NCBI GenBank assembly: GCA_036873755.1
Contig: JAVTVY010017271.1
Location: 62,001 to 126,000 of the forward strand
Source of the DNA: Hanleya hanleyi
Lineage: Eukaryota > Mollusca > Polyplacophora > Lepidopleurida > Hanleyidae
Length of the DNA stretch: 64,000 bases
Direction of reading: 5' to 3'
This document shows positions 12,601 to 24,600 of this stretch, piece by piece; positions within the stretch are counted from its first letter, which is position 1; every line of letters starts with the position of its first letter. The notes beneath the pieces are model-generated. The model was not told the DNA's origin. It saw only the letters and a program-made list of their open reading frames with translations, and did no database searches. Made by a program: the position numbers and the translations under genes.

Positions 12601-15600
12601 CACTCAACGGTAGGTCCGAACGAGCCTCCATAGAATGAGAAACGGAATTAGAAAAACTATGTTTAGACTTAACCCGTAATGGAGAAACTGACACACGACG
12701 ACGTTTATTTGCTTTCTTCTTTCTAGAAGAAACATGTGGTAAACCGATAGGCAAAGGCGAAATAACATGAGGCAAAGAATTCTTTTGTCTGAAGGAGACA
12801 ATGGAATGCCCAGGCAAGACCGACCTGGTCTTTGTTAAACCGGACAAAGGAACGGGTTTAGGATCGACCCTAGACAATGAAGCTCCGGTACGGGTCAAAC
12901 TGTCTAGCAACCTAGAATTATCTTCGTGTAGAATAGTCCCGCTTGGCGGAATATAAACCGACGCGGGAGAAACTGGATCTTGACCCACTCGGTCAAGATC
13001 CTCATTACATTTCATATCATTGACCAAAGAAATTTCTAAAACCCGTCTGTCGACCTCCGAAATAGACGGGTCATCACAAGCATGTAAAAGATAAGCACGA
13101 CGAGCTTGGGCATAATTCCTCCAAGTCGTCGCGTCCCATAACACACATTCCGCGCACGTGGACGCTCGATAACACAATTCTTTACAAGAAAAACAAGCCG
13201 TGTGGGCGTCCAATGGGGACAAAAACTGCCCGCACGTACGACAAGGAATAGAAGTCGGAACCTCAGACATAATAATACAATAAGGAAGTTCCGAATAACA
13301 AACAAAAGACACACTTGATAAAGGATATACCAGCGAAACAACAACAACCAACGTTGAAAATTGAATCTAAACACTTCCCTAGATGTGCACTGCTCGAGAG
13401 CAAACAGGAGAAAGAGGACGAGAATGGGATAGCTCTGGCTTATATAGTAACCACGTTGGGAAGAGTGAGAGCTCTCATAGGGGCGGATAACTCTCTCCTA
13501 GGGGAGTTAACTTTTAGTTTTACTTCCGTTTTCTACGTTTGAATGTGCAGCTTAATGGAGATTAAGGCACTGAAATTAAAGCAGGTTTACGATTTAGGAA
13601 GCAAATATAAATTTTAGGAGAAAAGTTTGCCCGGTGACATATTATAACATTTTCAGTAGTGATCCTCCTAAATTGCGTTGTTTAATTTATAAAATAAAAA
13701 CTTGGTGCCTTCGATCTGCTTTTTTTTTGTACAGGGCTTTAAACATCCATACCCCCATTATCTACGAAGATCTGTGACGCTAATTGTTCCCCCTCGCTGG
13801 CCTCTTTTGTGTCGGAGGTGGAAAATGATGTTGCGCTGTACGACCATGACGTCGTAACATTGTTTGAGTACTGAACCACCTTAACCGATTCAGTCAGGCA
13901 TGATCAGGAGCTGAGCCAATATACATTTACCTTGTGAGGGATATGCTTCATTGTGGGGAATCCTGGGAAATAAACGTCCTGTCTCACTCCTGCTGGAAGA
14001 CCTTTTCTTAACTTCTCTGAGGCAACACGGAACTCAAACATCGGAATCTCTGTACACCTTAGAATGAAGATAAACAAAGAAATTATCTGAATTGAATTCA
14101 TTAAAACTGCTTAAAGATAATTTGATTACTTTTCTGTTAATTCAAAAACGCTGTATGGCTTCAACGTGCTTCATTGAACCACACAAGGATGAGTCTGGAC
14201 AAGGGGAGATACACACCCAGCTTTCACAATTAAAACTATTGTCTGTATTTGGCCATATTAGAAGATATAACCGCAAAGGTAATGAACTATATTATCAATA
14301 CCTCGCCTTACTGGTAGCTATACCTGAGAAGTTATCAAAACCACACAGCTGTTCATGTCATCTTACATAATGAACTATATTATCCGTACCTGGCCCTATT
14401 GGCAGCTATATCTGGAAATGCATCGGGACAAGGGGAAGTATACTCTCCCAGCGATTCTTTGGAGAATTCAAACAGACGATGTGGACCATGTCTGTTTCGT
14501 GCCTTCTCTTCGTCTGTAAGTTGTTCATCTATAGACTGTAACGCCCTCAACAACCGGTTCTAAAAATGAAGGGTTGAACAGTCAAAATGCATGAATACTG
14601 ATTTGAGTGGTTGGAAAGTAATGACCTGACAAAATCAAAACATATAAACACTGAACTTTACCCAGTCCGGGGATAAAAATAAACATGCAGCTTCGCAAAA
14701 AGATCGAGCCCTTCAGGGTGGCACATCATTTGAGGTTGCACATCATCGGCAATGCACATCATTCAAAATAACAATACATTTATTAAGAAATGAAAAATTT
14801 GAAAATCAATTTTCCTATTTCTAAGCTTAAACTTACCTTTACATACCTTATTGCTATCGTGTTCCTACGCGATTGCTCTATTGTAAAACCTTACCACAGA
14901 ACCAAAAGAAATAGTTCCTGTAATGCCCAATGCCCATGCGCGAGTACCCAGAACCCTCTCTGTCTGACCACGTCACTTCCTTCTTTCCTATTCAACCACA
15001 GTGTGAATAACCCATCAGCGGGGAGGCTGGGAGGGCCATCACAGTATGTGAAGGTAAGTTTAAGCTTAGAAATAGGAAAATTGATTTTCAAATGTTTCAT
15101 ATTTCTTGCGCTGTAAAACTTACCTTCACATACCTTATTGCTAGAATATCATAGCAGGAGGAGGGAAATAGTGGTCAAAACAGAAAAGGTCTCAAGCATA
15201 GGCGAAGGATAAATCAGGAGTCAGCGAGATAATCGAGTGCCATAAAGACATGTAGCATGACGTTATGGCCATCGATACAATCACCCAGCCCTATATATAT
15301 ACATGAATTGCAGGCAAGCACCTTGGACCCCTCAGCCTGTTTTTTTTTAGTCAAGTAGGATCAGGGCTGCATCTAGAGCCAATTTAGTTTCGGGAAACAT
15401 ATGGGCGCCCAAAACTCAAATGAAACAAAAAACGAAAGTGTTGTTGTTGTTCAATTTGAAAGGATTTCTGAAGGAAATACTAGAAAAAGCCTCTGGGATC
15501 CTCAATATCGATCCGATTGCATAGCTGGGTATTGAATTTCATGTTAATAAACCTCTGTTTTGTGGTTGATCACAGGCTATTTGTGCCGAAATTCACTTAC

Positions 15601-18600
15601 AAAAATTGGACCCTCAATAATGAATTATGAAAAGGAACTGGGAGTTTGGGATCAGAACCTGCAAAAAATTCCTGGATACCTTATAAAACAGACTTCGGTT
15701 TCACGTGAGTGGTGTGCTGGGATTACAGCATGCAAGAAAGTGTAGCTTTATCAGTGGCAATTTATGCATTGCACAAGTGTGATAACAAGTAAACACACTG
15801 ATTGACACAGGCCCACCCTTATCATTATTGTTGGGGGGGGGGCATAAGCTCCAGGTATGCAAACTGGTTCAAAATTGCGCAGTCAAGCTAAAAATTGGCT
15901 CTCCTAATCACTCGTTTTAAATAATTTCCAAGGTACAGTAACATGTTTGGTGACAAAAATTGACAAAAATGTTGTACCAGTTAAATGTGTGGACACAAAT
16001 ATGGTTCATGCAAAAGTTTTAGGATAAAACATATGATGTAGAATAGAATGATTTAATAGCAAAATTAACGAAAATGTTGTCCTTCATTCAATGAGAATCT
16101 TGAATGGACCAGGCTTTCTTGTATCAGGCATGTCAGGGAATCTTCAAAATTCACAATGAAACATGCAACCAAGGGTTCGCGATGGGCATAGACAACAGTG
16201 CAAAAGCTAAGCCATCAATAAATAATAAAAAAAAATAAAAATCATGAAATCATCATAACCATCTGAAAATCTAATCATTTCATCAGTCAACATTCAGAAA
16301 GCTCTCACCAAAGTTTAGTGAGGCCCGACTTGATAGATCTGCAGATATTCAGCGGACAAGAACAAGAACATGTTGATGGGCATAGGTAACAGTGCAAAAG
16401 CTGAGCCATCAATAAATAATAAAAAAAAATAATTAAAAATCATGAAATCATCATAGCCATCTGAAAATCTAATCATTTCATCAGTCAACATTCAGGAAGC
16501 TCTCACCAAAGTTTGGTCGAGCCCGACTTCATAGATCTGCACATATTCAGCGGACAAGAACATGTTGACGGACGGACGGACGGACGTACGTACATGGCAA
16601 CGACAAGACCCGACAGCCCTATGGGCTGAGAGGTAATAATAAGCGGGCCTAGTGAATAGCTGACAAGCACTAGACCGAAACCTCCCGCCCCCCCCTCTTT
16701 TTTTGAAAATTTGGGGAGAGCAGCCACTTACCAGATTTTTAAAAAATGGTAAAACCACTAGGAGGTCTAATGCGATGAGGACGGGTCCGCAACATGCTGG
16801 GCAGCTACCAGGGGTCCCAGCGAGTATATGTCCCGTCTCTGAAGCGTCAAATCCCAGAGGTAGTGAGATACAAAGGTTACATTACTCCTCCAGTAGCAGG
16901 CCCTCATAATATCTGACACGGATCTATTGGTCCATAGAGGCCAGGATGCCGCCATGGCCCTGACCTCATGGGCGGAGACCTTGGATAAAGTAGTTACCTC
17001 AAGTGGTACGTCCGTATACGCCAAACGAATAGTTTTGGAAAGCCAGGCAGATATGGTATTTTTGGATATCTCCTGCTTTGAAGAGGGCCCAAAAGGGATG
17101 AATAGATGCACCCGCCCGGCTCTCATATGCTCCACACAGGCCAGGTAGCAGGAGAGAGCTCTGACGGGGCACAAGACTCTGTCGTCGTCAACAGCTGCGG
17201 ACAGGATGTTGGACAGAGCCGGGATGACGAACTCTCTCGGAAGGTTGTCGTAGAGTGACTGGTTCTTAGCAACAAACTCCGGGAGAGTAGATAACGCCAC
17301 CCAGGTCCACTTAGGGTTGTATCTCAAAGACCTGAAGTCCAAGGCATGGATTTCTGATACGCGGGCGGCAGATGCAAAGGCGATCAGAAAGACGGTCTTG
17401 TAGGAGAGAAACTTCATCTCACAGGTGCCGATGGGTTCGAAGGGCGGCACGGACAGGCGCCTAAGAACCAGTGCCAAATCCCATTTAGGAAGCTGCGGCG
17501 TCGGAGTAGGCCTCTCCACCCGAAAGGAACGAAGAAGGGCGGAAAGGTTGACGTCGAGTGATGGGTTGACACCTGTGGTCAATTGAAGTACCCTGGAGAT
17601 AGCGGACCGATAGCCGTCGACCGAGGCCGGAACAAGCTGCCTGTCATGAAACAGATGCAAAAGGAAGTCTGCTACCTGGTGAACAGAGGCAGAGGTTGGA
17701 ACAATTCCACGTCCAAAACACCAGGTAGCGAAGGACTTCCACTTGTTCTGGTACACCGCAGTCGTTGATGCTCTGGTGGACCGGACCATCCTTTCGGACG
17801 CTTCGACAGAAAATCCAGCCTCAACGAGCTGATGCTGGAGCACTTGAACGCGGTCAGTTGAAATAGACTGGGATTCGAGTGGTACAGGCTGGATCTCGGC
17901 TGACGAAGCAGGTTCCACCAAAGCGGCAGCCGACGAGGCACGTCTATGAGAAGATCCATTAGGTCTGCAAACCATGGGCGAGTGGGCCACCACACGGAGC
18001 CACAAGGTAGACCACGCTGTGCTTGGATCTTCCGGAGGACTTGCGACAAGATTGCTGGCGGCGGGTAAGCGTACGCAATCATGCCGGACCAGTCCAAAGA
18101 CAGGGCGTCGACTGCCAGGGCTGCTGGATCCGGAACGGGAGACACATAGGCCGGAAGTAGATGGTTCCAACGGGTGGCGAACAGATCCACATTCGGCGTC
18201 TCCCATATCCGAGACATCTGGGCTAAGATGTCTTCGTGAAGCTGCCACTCGGTCGATATTATCTGATTCGGTCTGGATAATGTGTCGGCCAGCACGTTCA
18301 GATGACCGGGAATGTGGTGAGCCCGCACAGAAATTTCGTTGTCCCAACAGAGGCTGAAGAATTTCTGTGCCTGATCCAGCAGTTGGGGAGAATGAGTTCC
18401 TCCCTGCTTGTTTATGTAGGCGAGGACTGTCGTGTTGTCCGTTGCTACTAACAAGCGTTGGTTCTTGAGGTCTGGAAGCAATCTCTGTATGGCCAGGGTT
18501 ACGGCCTGGAATTCCAATACATTGATATGCATCTTCCTCTGGCTGTCGTTCCACAAGCCGGATATTGACCTCGAACCCAAATGTGCTCCCCATCCTTCCA

Positions 18601-21600
18601 TCGATGCGTCCGTGAACAGTTGACGGGACGGCTGAAAGGGTAGGAAGGAGACACCTATCATCACGTTCTCCGGCTGCAGCCACCAGCGCAGGAGACGTTT
18701 GACATCCTCTGTCACAGGGACAGTCGGATTCAGGTGTCGTTTCGGCCAAAAGTTGTTGAGGTGTACCATCAACGGCCGAAGCTGCAAGCGGCCTCGAGGC
18801 GTTACATCCTGAGTCGATGTTAACAGGCCGATCACTGCAGCGAATTGGAGAGCACGTCTGTGCGATGCTGACAGGAACGTCGGCACCGACGTCAGAATTT
18901 TCTTCCAGCGGTCTTCCGGAGGTTTCGCTAACGCTGAAAGGGTGTCGTAGGAAACTCCGAGAAAGACTCGAGACTGGGATGGTGTCAACTCCGATTTGCC
19001 CTCGTGAGGAAGATAGCCCAGAGCAACAAAGGATTTCCCAAACGAATTTGGTGTCCTTGCGGAGTTCTTCCCTGCACTGATTCCATAGTAGAGAATCGTC
19101 GAGGTAGAAGTGATACTTGAGACCTCTGGTGTGCAGGAATGATGCCACCGGGTTGAAAACTCTGGTGAAGACCCAAGGGGACGTGGATAGTCCGAAAGGG
19201 AGCACAAGTAACTGGAACTTCCGGTTGCCAACCAGGAAGCGCAGATATTTGTGATGAGCCCTGTAGATCGGAACATGCAGGTATGCATCTTGGAGGTCGA
19301 GAGACGTCATCCAGTCCCCTTGTAACAGAGCCGAACGAATAGACCGGAACGACTCCATCCGGAAATGAGGAGGTGGGGCCAAGAAGTCCTTGTTTAACCC
19401 GCGCAGGTTTATAACCATACGCATTTCGGTGGTGTTCTTCTTGGGGACCAGGAACACCGGAGAATAAAAGCCCGGGGACATATCGGTTGGCGGAAGTTCT
19501 ATAGCAGCACCCTTCACTACCAACTTGTCCACGGACCTCTGAATCTCCTTCCGGTGCTCCCGACGCACAGGAATTCGAGACGACATGGGTGACGAAGTCA
19601 ACGGGTGAGTTGTGGCGAACTCCAGCCGATACCCATGACGTAGGGTGTTCAACACCCACGAATCCGCCTGGATTGCTTCCCAATTCCGCCAAAAACTTGC
19701 AAGTCTCCCGCCTACCGGAAGCGCCGGATCTGGTGGAATTGGGAACAGCGGCAACGTGCGGTCTCGCCATGCAGAACGAACATCTGCATGGCCCGTGCCC
19801 TCATTTCTTGGGAGCTTTAGCGGACTTCCCTTTTCCGCCTCCACGTTTAGAGTGGCCGCTCCCCCCTCCCTTCGAACCTCCGCCTGATTTCGAAGAGGAG
19901 GGCGCATCCTTTTTGTTACCAGCCCCGGAAGAAGAACTTGAAGAAGAAGCTTTCTTCGGGGCCGAGGAAGACGATGTCGAGGTCTCTGGGGCCGATCGCT
20001 TCCTCTGTTGAGGTGCAAAATAGGAGTGCGTAGTCCTGGCAGTGGACATTTCATTCTGCAGCACTGGGATAATACCCGCAAACAGAAGTCCCGAGGCGGG
20101 GGACTGCTCCCTTAAGGCTGATCTCACACTGGCCGGGGTATACGTAGGCAGGGCCGCCGACAGTGAGAGACGCCTTAGGTGTACGAACATAGCGGACATG
20201 AAGACTGAAGATGCCATCAAGTCCGCGTCCGCACGCGCAGCTGCCGTCAGGAAGTCCTTCATCAGGTTGACGTCATCGACAGGAACGGAAACAAAACCGG
20301 AAGATGACGTCTGAGGTATGCGATTAAGTATCGTACGAATGGCATATAAAAACCAGTCTAGATGGGAAGTAATCGCTACCTCCTGTCTCGAAGTGTCCTC
20401 CAGGAGACAAATCTGACGAACAGAAAGAGGAATATCCTTCTTAGGCGGAGTGGCTCCAATAAACTGATCGAGTTCTGGTTCCTGGACCGCAGCTCGATCA
20501 TGCCAGGGTGAACCGTGCACTGAATAGGACTGAAAAACGGGTCGCTCCAGCGGGAAGACACCAGTAGATTTCTTAAACAGAGATCTAGATTCCTGTTGTC
20601 ATTGCCTCTCATCTTGGGTCTTAGGCAGAGAGAAGGCAGCCCGCATGCGCTCAGCACATTCAAAAAACGGCTCTGGACGGCGGAAGTGATGTGCGATGAG
20701 TAGGCTCTTGTCTGAGATCCGACGACATCGCAGTGACCCTTCTCGATTCCACAACTGGCGGAGAAGTCATATCCGGAAATAACTCGTAGAGGCGTGCCAA
20801 TATTTCAGAATAACTGGACGCCACGAGATCCGGATCAGCATCAAACAAGGAAGTCCGTTCTTCCGCTTCCGGCTCAGCGTTAGCCACTGTCACAGGATCC
20901 GCAGAGGTAAACCTGGGCACAAACGAAGGAGGTGTAGGTCTACTACCCCACGAGAGATCAAGTGGTATCTGAGCTTGGGTAGCGGAAGTCGGCCGTCTTG
21001 ATGACACGGGGCGAGGTTGATGACCAGCCCACTCAGGGACCGGAAGTGGCGTCGGTGGTCATGGTGGTGGTGGTGGAGGCATCAACATGTCACGTTGAAG
21101 GGCTGCAAAATCAGCAGATAATCTATTAAACCTGTCGGACAGGCTGGCAGAAATAGATGCTGCTGGGGGGCACTGCCTATCAGAAGGAGGAAGTAAGGCG
21201 GAACCGGAAGCAGCCGCATACTGTGACATCACAGGCCTAGCTGGTTATCTAGGCAGATGTCGGTGAGCAACCCTAACTTGCCGTCTCGGTATAGGCGCAT
21301 GATATGGCATAGCATATCTGACAGGCCTAGGAGATGGAGAACGGAAGTCAGCACCCGATGTACCGGAAGTCGGACGTGTAGGTATACGTGCAGAAGGATA
21401 CACTCGACGGGGTACATCAAATGGTCGGGCTACAGAAGCCACCGAAGGATACGATGTAGGCCTATATACTGCACTACGCACAGGAAGTGGAGAGTACGGA
21501 GGCGCAGTATAGGGATCAGCCGGACTGCTATACACCGATGACGTAACTTGAAATCTGTACATTGATGACGTAGCTCGAGTATCATACATCGATGAAAGAC

Positions 21601-24600
21601 CCGGAACACGATATACCGATGAAGTAACAGGAACATCGTACGTAGAGGCAGTCCTATAGTAGGATGTAGTAGCCAACGTCGGAGCATGCGCAGGAAAAGC
21701 AGCGGAAGTTCCGATGTGAGACGATGATACCGGAAGGTAAGATGATACCGGAAGGTATGATGTAAGAGGTTGCATGTAAGCATCCGATATATTCGGAGCC
21801 ACCGTAGGCCGGAAGTCGTAGCTGGAGACAGGCATACGTGGAAGATGTACCGGTTGAGTAAGCTGCGGGGGTGCTGACAACGGCTGTTGCAGAGGCGCCC
21901 TGGATAGTTTCGGCACATTCAGAAGAGAATGGCGAGACTCAGCAAAACCGGAAACAGGTGTAATAATCACCGTAGACTGCACAGGAACTGGTGATATTAC
22001 AGTCGATGAAGCAGCAGGCATCTCCGTAATTATTGTAGACGGAGATGGGCTGGACCGAGATGTTGACAAATTCTCCGGAAGTGACGGATCCTTGACTGGG
22101 GGTATAGTCACACTCTCCGGATTCACTATCCTGAACAGGGGACCTTTGGTCGGAAGTGACGTCACAGATGATGGATCAAAGGTAGCCGTCAAGGTCAAGG
22201 GCGTCCCGTGCAATACTTTACCTGCAGGGTGCCCGCCATCTTTGTTCCCCACCTTGGTCCCTAAAACAGAATTAGTGCATGGAGGAGGAGAAATTGTAAC
22301 AACATTCGGTAAATTACGAGGCGAAATTAACTCCGTATCTTGGGTTACGGACATATCAACAGAGGCAGACTCGTCCGGCTCGTTCACAGTGGAGCGAGAC
22401 GGAGAGGCGACCAAGCTCTCGGCCCTAACAAAGCCGGGTGGCGGCAGAATTTCTCCGGCATAAGAACCGACAAGATACTGTTCGAATATATTGTCGGGCC
22501 ATAGCTCACATTCCGCACATTTAGCATACTGATCGCACCAAACACCTCTACACGGCGGACAAGCTGAGTGCGGGTCCGTCGTGGGTTTAGACTGTCCACA
22601 AAGAACACAGAAGACGGACGCCATCTTTATTATGATTCCAACGTATACTCCCTGACGTTTGTAGAAGTCCAGGTAGGTATCCAGAATCACAGGAATTTGG
22701 TAATATTCCACTCTCTTCTCCAGGTAAATATCCCAGGGAATCTCCGAGGTAATCCAAGGTAATGAACTAGGAATTGCGTGGTACTCCAGATGTAGATCTT
22801 GAGACTTTTTTCACAGAGCACTTAGAAACTACGTCTGACCGCTACGGTTGTAGAGGAAAGAAGGAAGTGACGTGGTCAGACAGAGAGGGTTCTGGGTACT
22901 CGCGCATGGGCATTGGGCATTACAGGGACTATTTCTTTTGGTTCTGTGGTAAGGTTTTACAATAGAGCAATCGCGTAGGAACACGATAGCAATAAGGTAT
23001 GTGAAGGTAAGTTTTACAGCGCAAGAAATATATGATTTCTATGTCAGTGATGTTGAGGTTGGATTGAAGGGGGAACTATATCATAACTTCAAATAAATAT
23101 TACATTTCATTTTCAAAGTAAGCTTAAACATCTCATTGCAAAGATCTGATGAATACATGTACATGTATAGTAAGGAACAATAGGTGTGCAATTTGGAGCA
23201 CGTTCTTGGTGTAACTTTGTGTAACATGAGGCACCAGAGGTGCTACAACTCCTCAGCCCCTGAACAGTCTAGACCAAGATGTTTTTATGGGTGTAGAAGT
23301 TTGGATGCATAGCGAAATGCAAACCCAAGCCACAACTCAAACAGATGAACGAATGAATACACTGACACAATGACGGACGGACAATCGGAATCCAGTATAC
23401 CCCCTACTATGTACAGGGGTATAAAAAGATGTATAAGACGTATATTACAGCATTAAGTTATCACTGATGTATGGAGATCTACACTACAGAAGTTATCGCA
23501 CTGATGTTTAGAGATGTATATTACAGCAGAAAGTTATTGCACTGTGTAGGGAGATGTACATTACAGAAGTTGTCGCGTCGATGTATGGAGATGTATATTA
23601 CAGTAGTAAGTTATCGCACTGATGTATGGCGATGTATAGTACAGCAGTAAGTTTTCGCACTGATGTATGGAGATGTACATTACAGAAGTTGTCGCATTGA
23701 TGTATGGAGTGGGTGAGTGAGTTAATAAAATTTAACTTTGCTTTCAACAATATTTCAGCTATATCACGACGAACCAACTAAGCACCACCCAGCCCAGTTG
23801 TGTTCCTGCTATTTCAAAGAAGAAATCTTTGAAGCAGCATTGATGTATGGAGATGTATATTACAGCAGTTGTCTCATTGATGTATGAAGATGTTCATTAC
23901 AGCATTAAGTTGTTGCACTGATGTATGGACATGGACATTACAAAAGTTGTCGCATTGATGTATAAGATGTACATTACAACAGTAAGTTGTTGCACTGATG
24001 TATGGAGATGTACAGTACTGAAATTATTGCACTGAAGTTCGGGCCAAATTATCTAAGTGCACATTGTATGCGTGTGACGGTTTTGGCCGTGATGCAGGAT
24101 CTATCAGTGCGATCAGTGCTGGTAAATATACTTCCAGACAAGGGTTATAAATTTACATAATCAAATTAAAGCAATTCCAGTAATTTTGGGGTATCGATAG
24201 GACAGCTATTTCAATTCCAGGTTGGACTTTATTGATGAGCACGACAAGGGGCACCAAGGCCAACAGGTTATTGTGTCAGTTTGACAGTGGCCTTAAGGGT
24301 GTAGGTATGTCAACATACCCTTGCAACACATAGGACCTAAATTAAAAAGTTGTTTGTTTGGGGCAACAGTCCCTGGTCAGTGAGAACAGGTCAGTCGGTC
24401 GAAAGTTTATTTATTTTTTTTTATTGGTCAGTCAGTTCACTGTCTGTCTCACATTACGATGGGATGGGATTTTCAACAAAATATCGGAGCCAGTTTATCT
24501 CAAAGCATTGAAATTCTTCACAGTGCATTTTTATTCTGAAATTTCAAGAAAATTTATTCAGAATCCAAAAATCTCCAATACCTCGTTGTTACATGTTATT

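Larger units (their letters stand above)
6769..13610 (-). mobile_element. DIRS-A: DIRS-type tyrosine-recombinase retrotransposon
   Basis: A 6.84-kb element lying sense to XRN1 in intron 18. In element order (right to left) it has the 5' inverted terminal repeat (13610-13408), gag (13270-11147), RT/RNase H/methyltransferase (11150-9039), tyrosine recombinase (to 8143), a 3' segment with 86-bp tandem repeats, the ICR (7153-7055) and the 3' inverted terminal repeat (6988-6769). There is no target-site duplication, as expected for integration of a circle by a tyrosine recombinase. The ITRs differ at only about four places over ~165 bp and gag and recombinase are open, so the copy looks young. One TGA breaks the RT frame. 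Confidence 0.95.
6406..13884. mobile_element. TTAA-flanked TIR element interrupted by DIRS-A
   Basis: TTAAGGTGGTTCAG at 6406 and its complement CTGAACCACCTTAA at 13871-13884 form terminal inverted repeats continuing as nnCTCAAA. Without DIRS-A (6769-13610) the host element would be about 640 bp. The word tttgcccggtgac occurs on both sides of DIRS-A (near 6432 and 13626), as does ttcgatct. No transposase is seen. TTAA at both ends suggests a piggyBac-type MITE. Confidence 0.65.
14791..23030 (-). mobile_element. DIRS-B: second DIRS-type retrotransposon, decayed
   Basis: An 8.24-kb element lying sense to XRN1 in intron 16. Order on its strand: 5' ITR (23030-22853), gag (22624-19801, broken), RT/RNase H/methyltransferase (19804-17672, frameshifted), tyrosine recombinase (to 16767), long 3' segment, ICR (15142-15044), 3' ITR (14990-14791). 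There is no target-site duplication; tattaagaaat and gcaagaaatat share aagaaat at the ends. It is a different family from DIRS-A: protein similarity is clear, but the ITRs are unrelated in sequence. Confidence 0.95.

Noticed and set aside
12301..12603. Minus-strand frame rich in His/Val/Leu
   Set aside because: Alternative-frame shadow of the RS-like repeat in Gag-A.
18985..19770. 261-codon minus-strand frame in DIRS-B
   Set aside because: It is the recombinase-frame shadow of the RT sequence; no domain of its own. Kept only as support for the overlap finding.
19589..20011. Plus-strand frame rich in Glu/Pro
   Set aside because: Antisense shadow of the basic Ser/Gly/Lys-rich Gag-B C-terminus.
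16767..20081. Single 1104-codon protein fusing RT and recombinase
   Set aside because: The apparent fusion arises because a frameshift near 19030 puts the RT N-terminal half in the recombinase frame; the RNase H half is in another frame.
23420..24040. Regularly spaced repeats resembling a CRISPR array
   Set aside because: The repeats are head-to-tail minisatellite units without unique spacers, in an intron of an animal gene.
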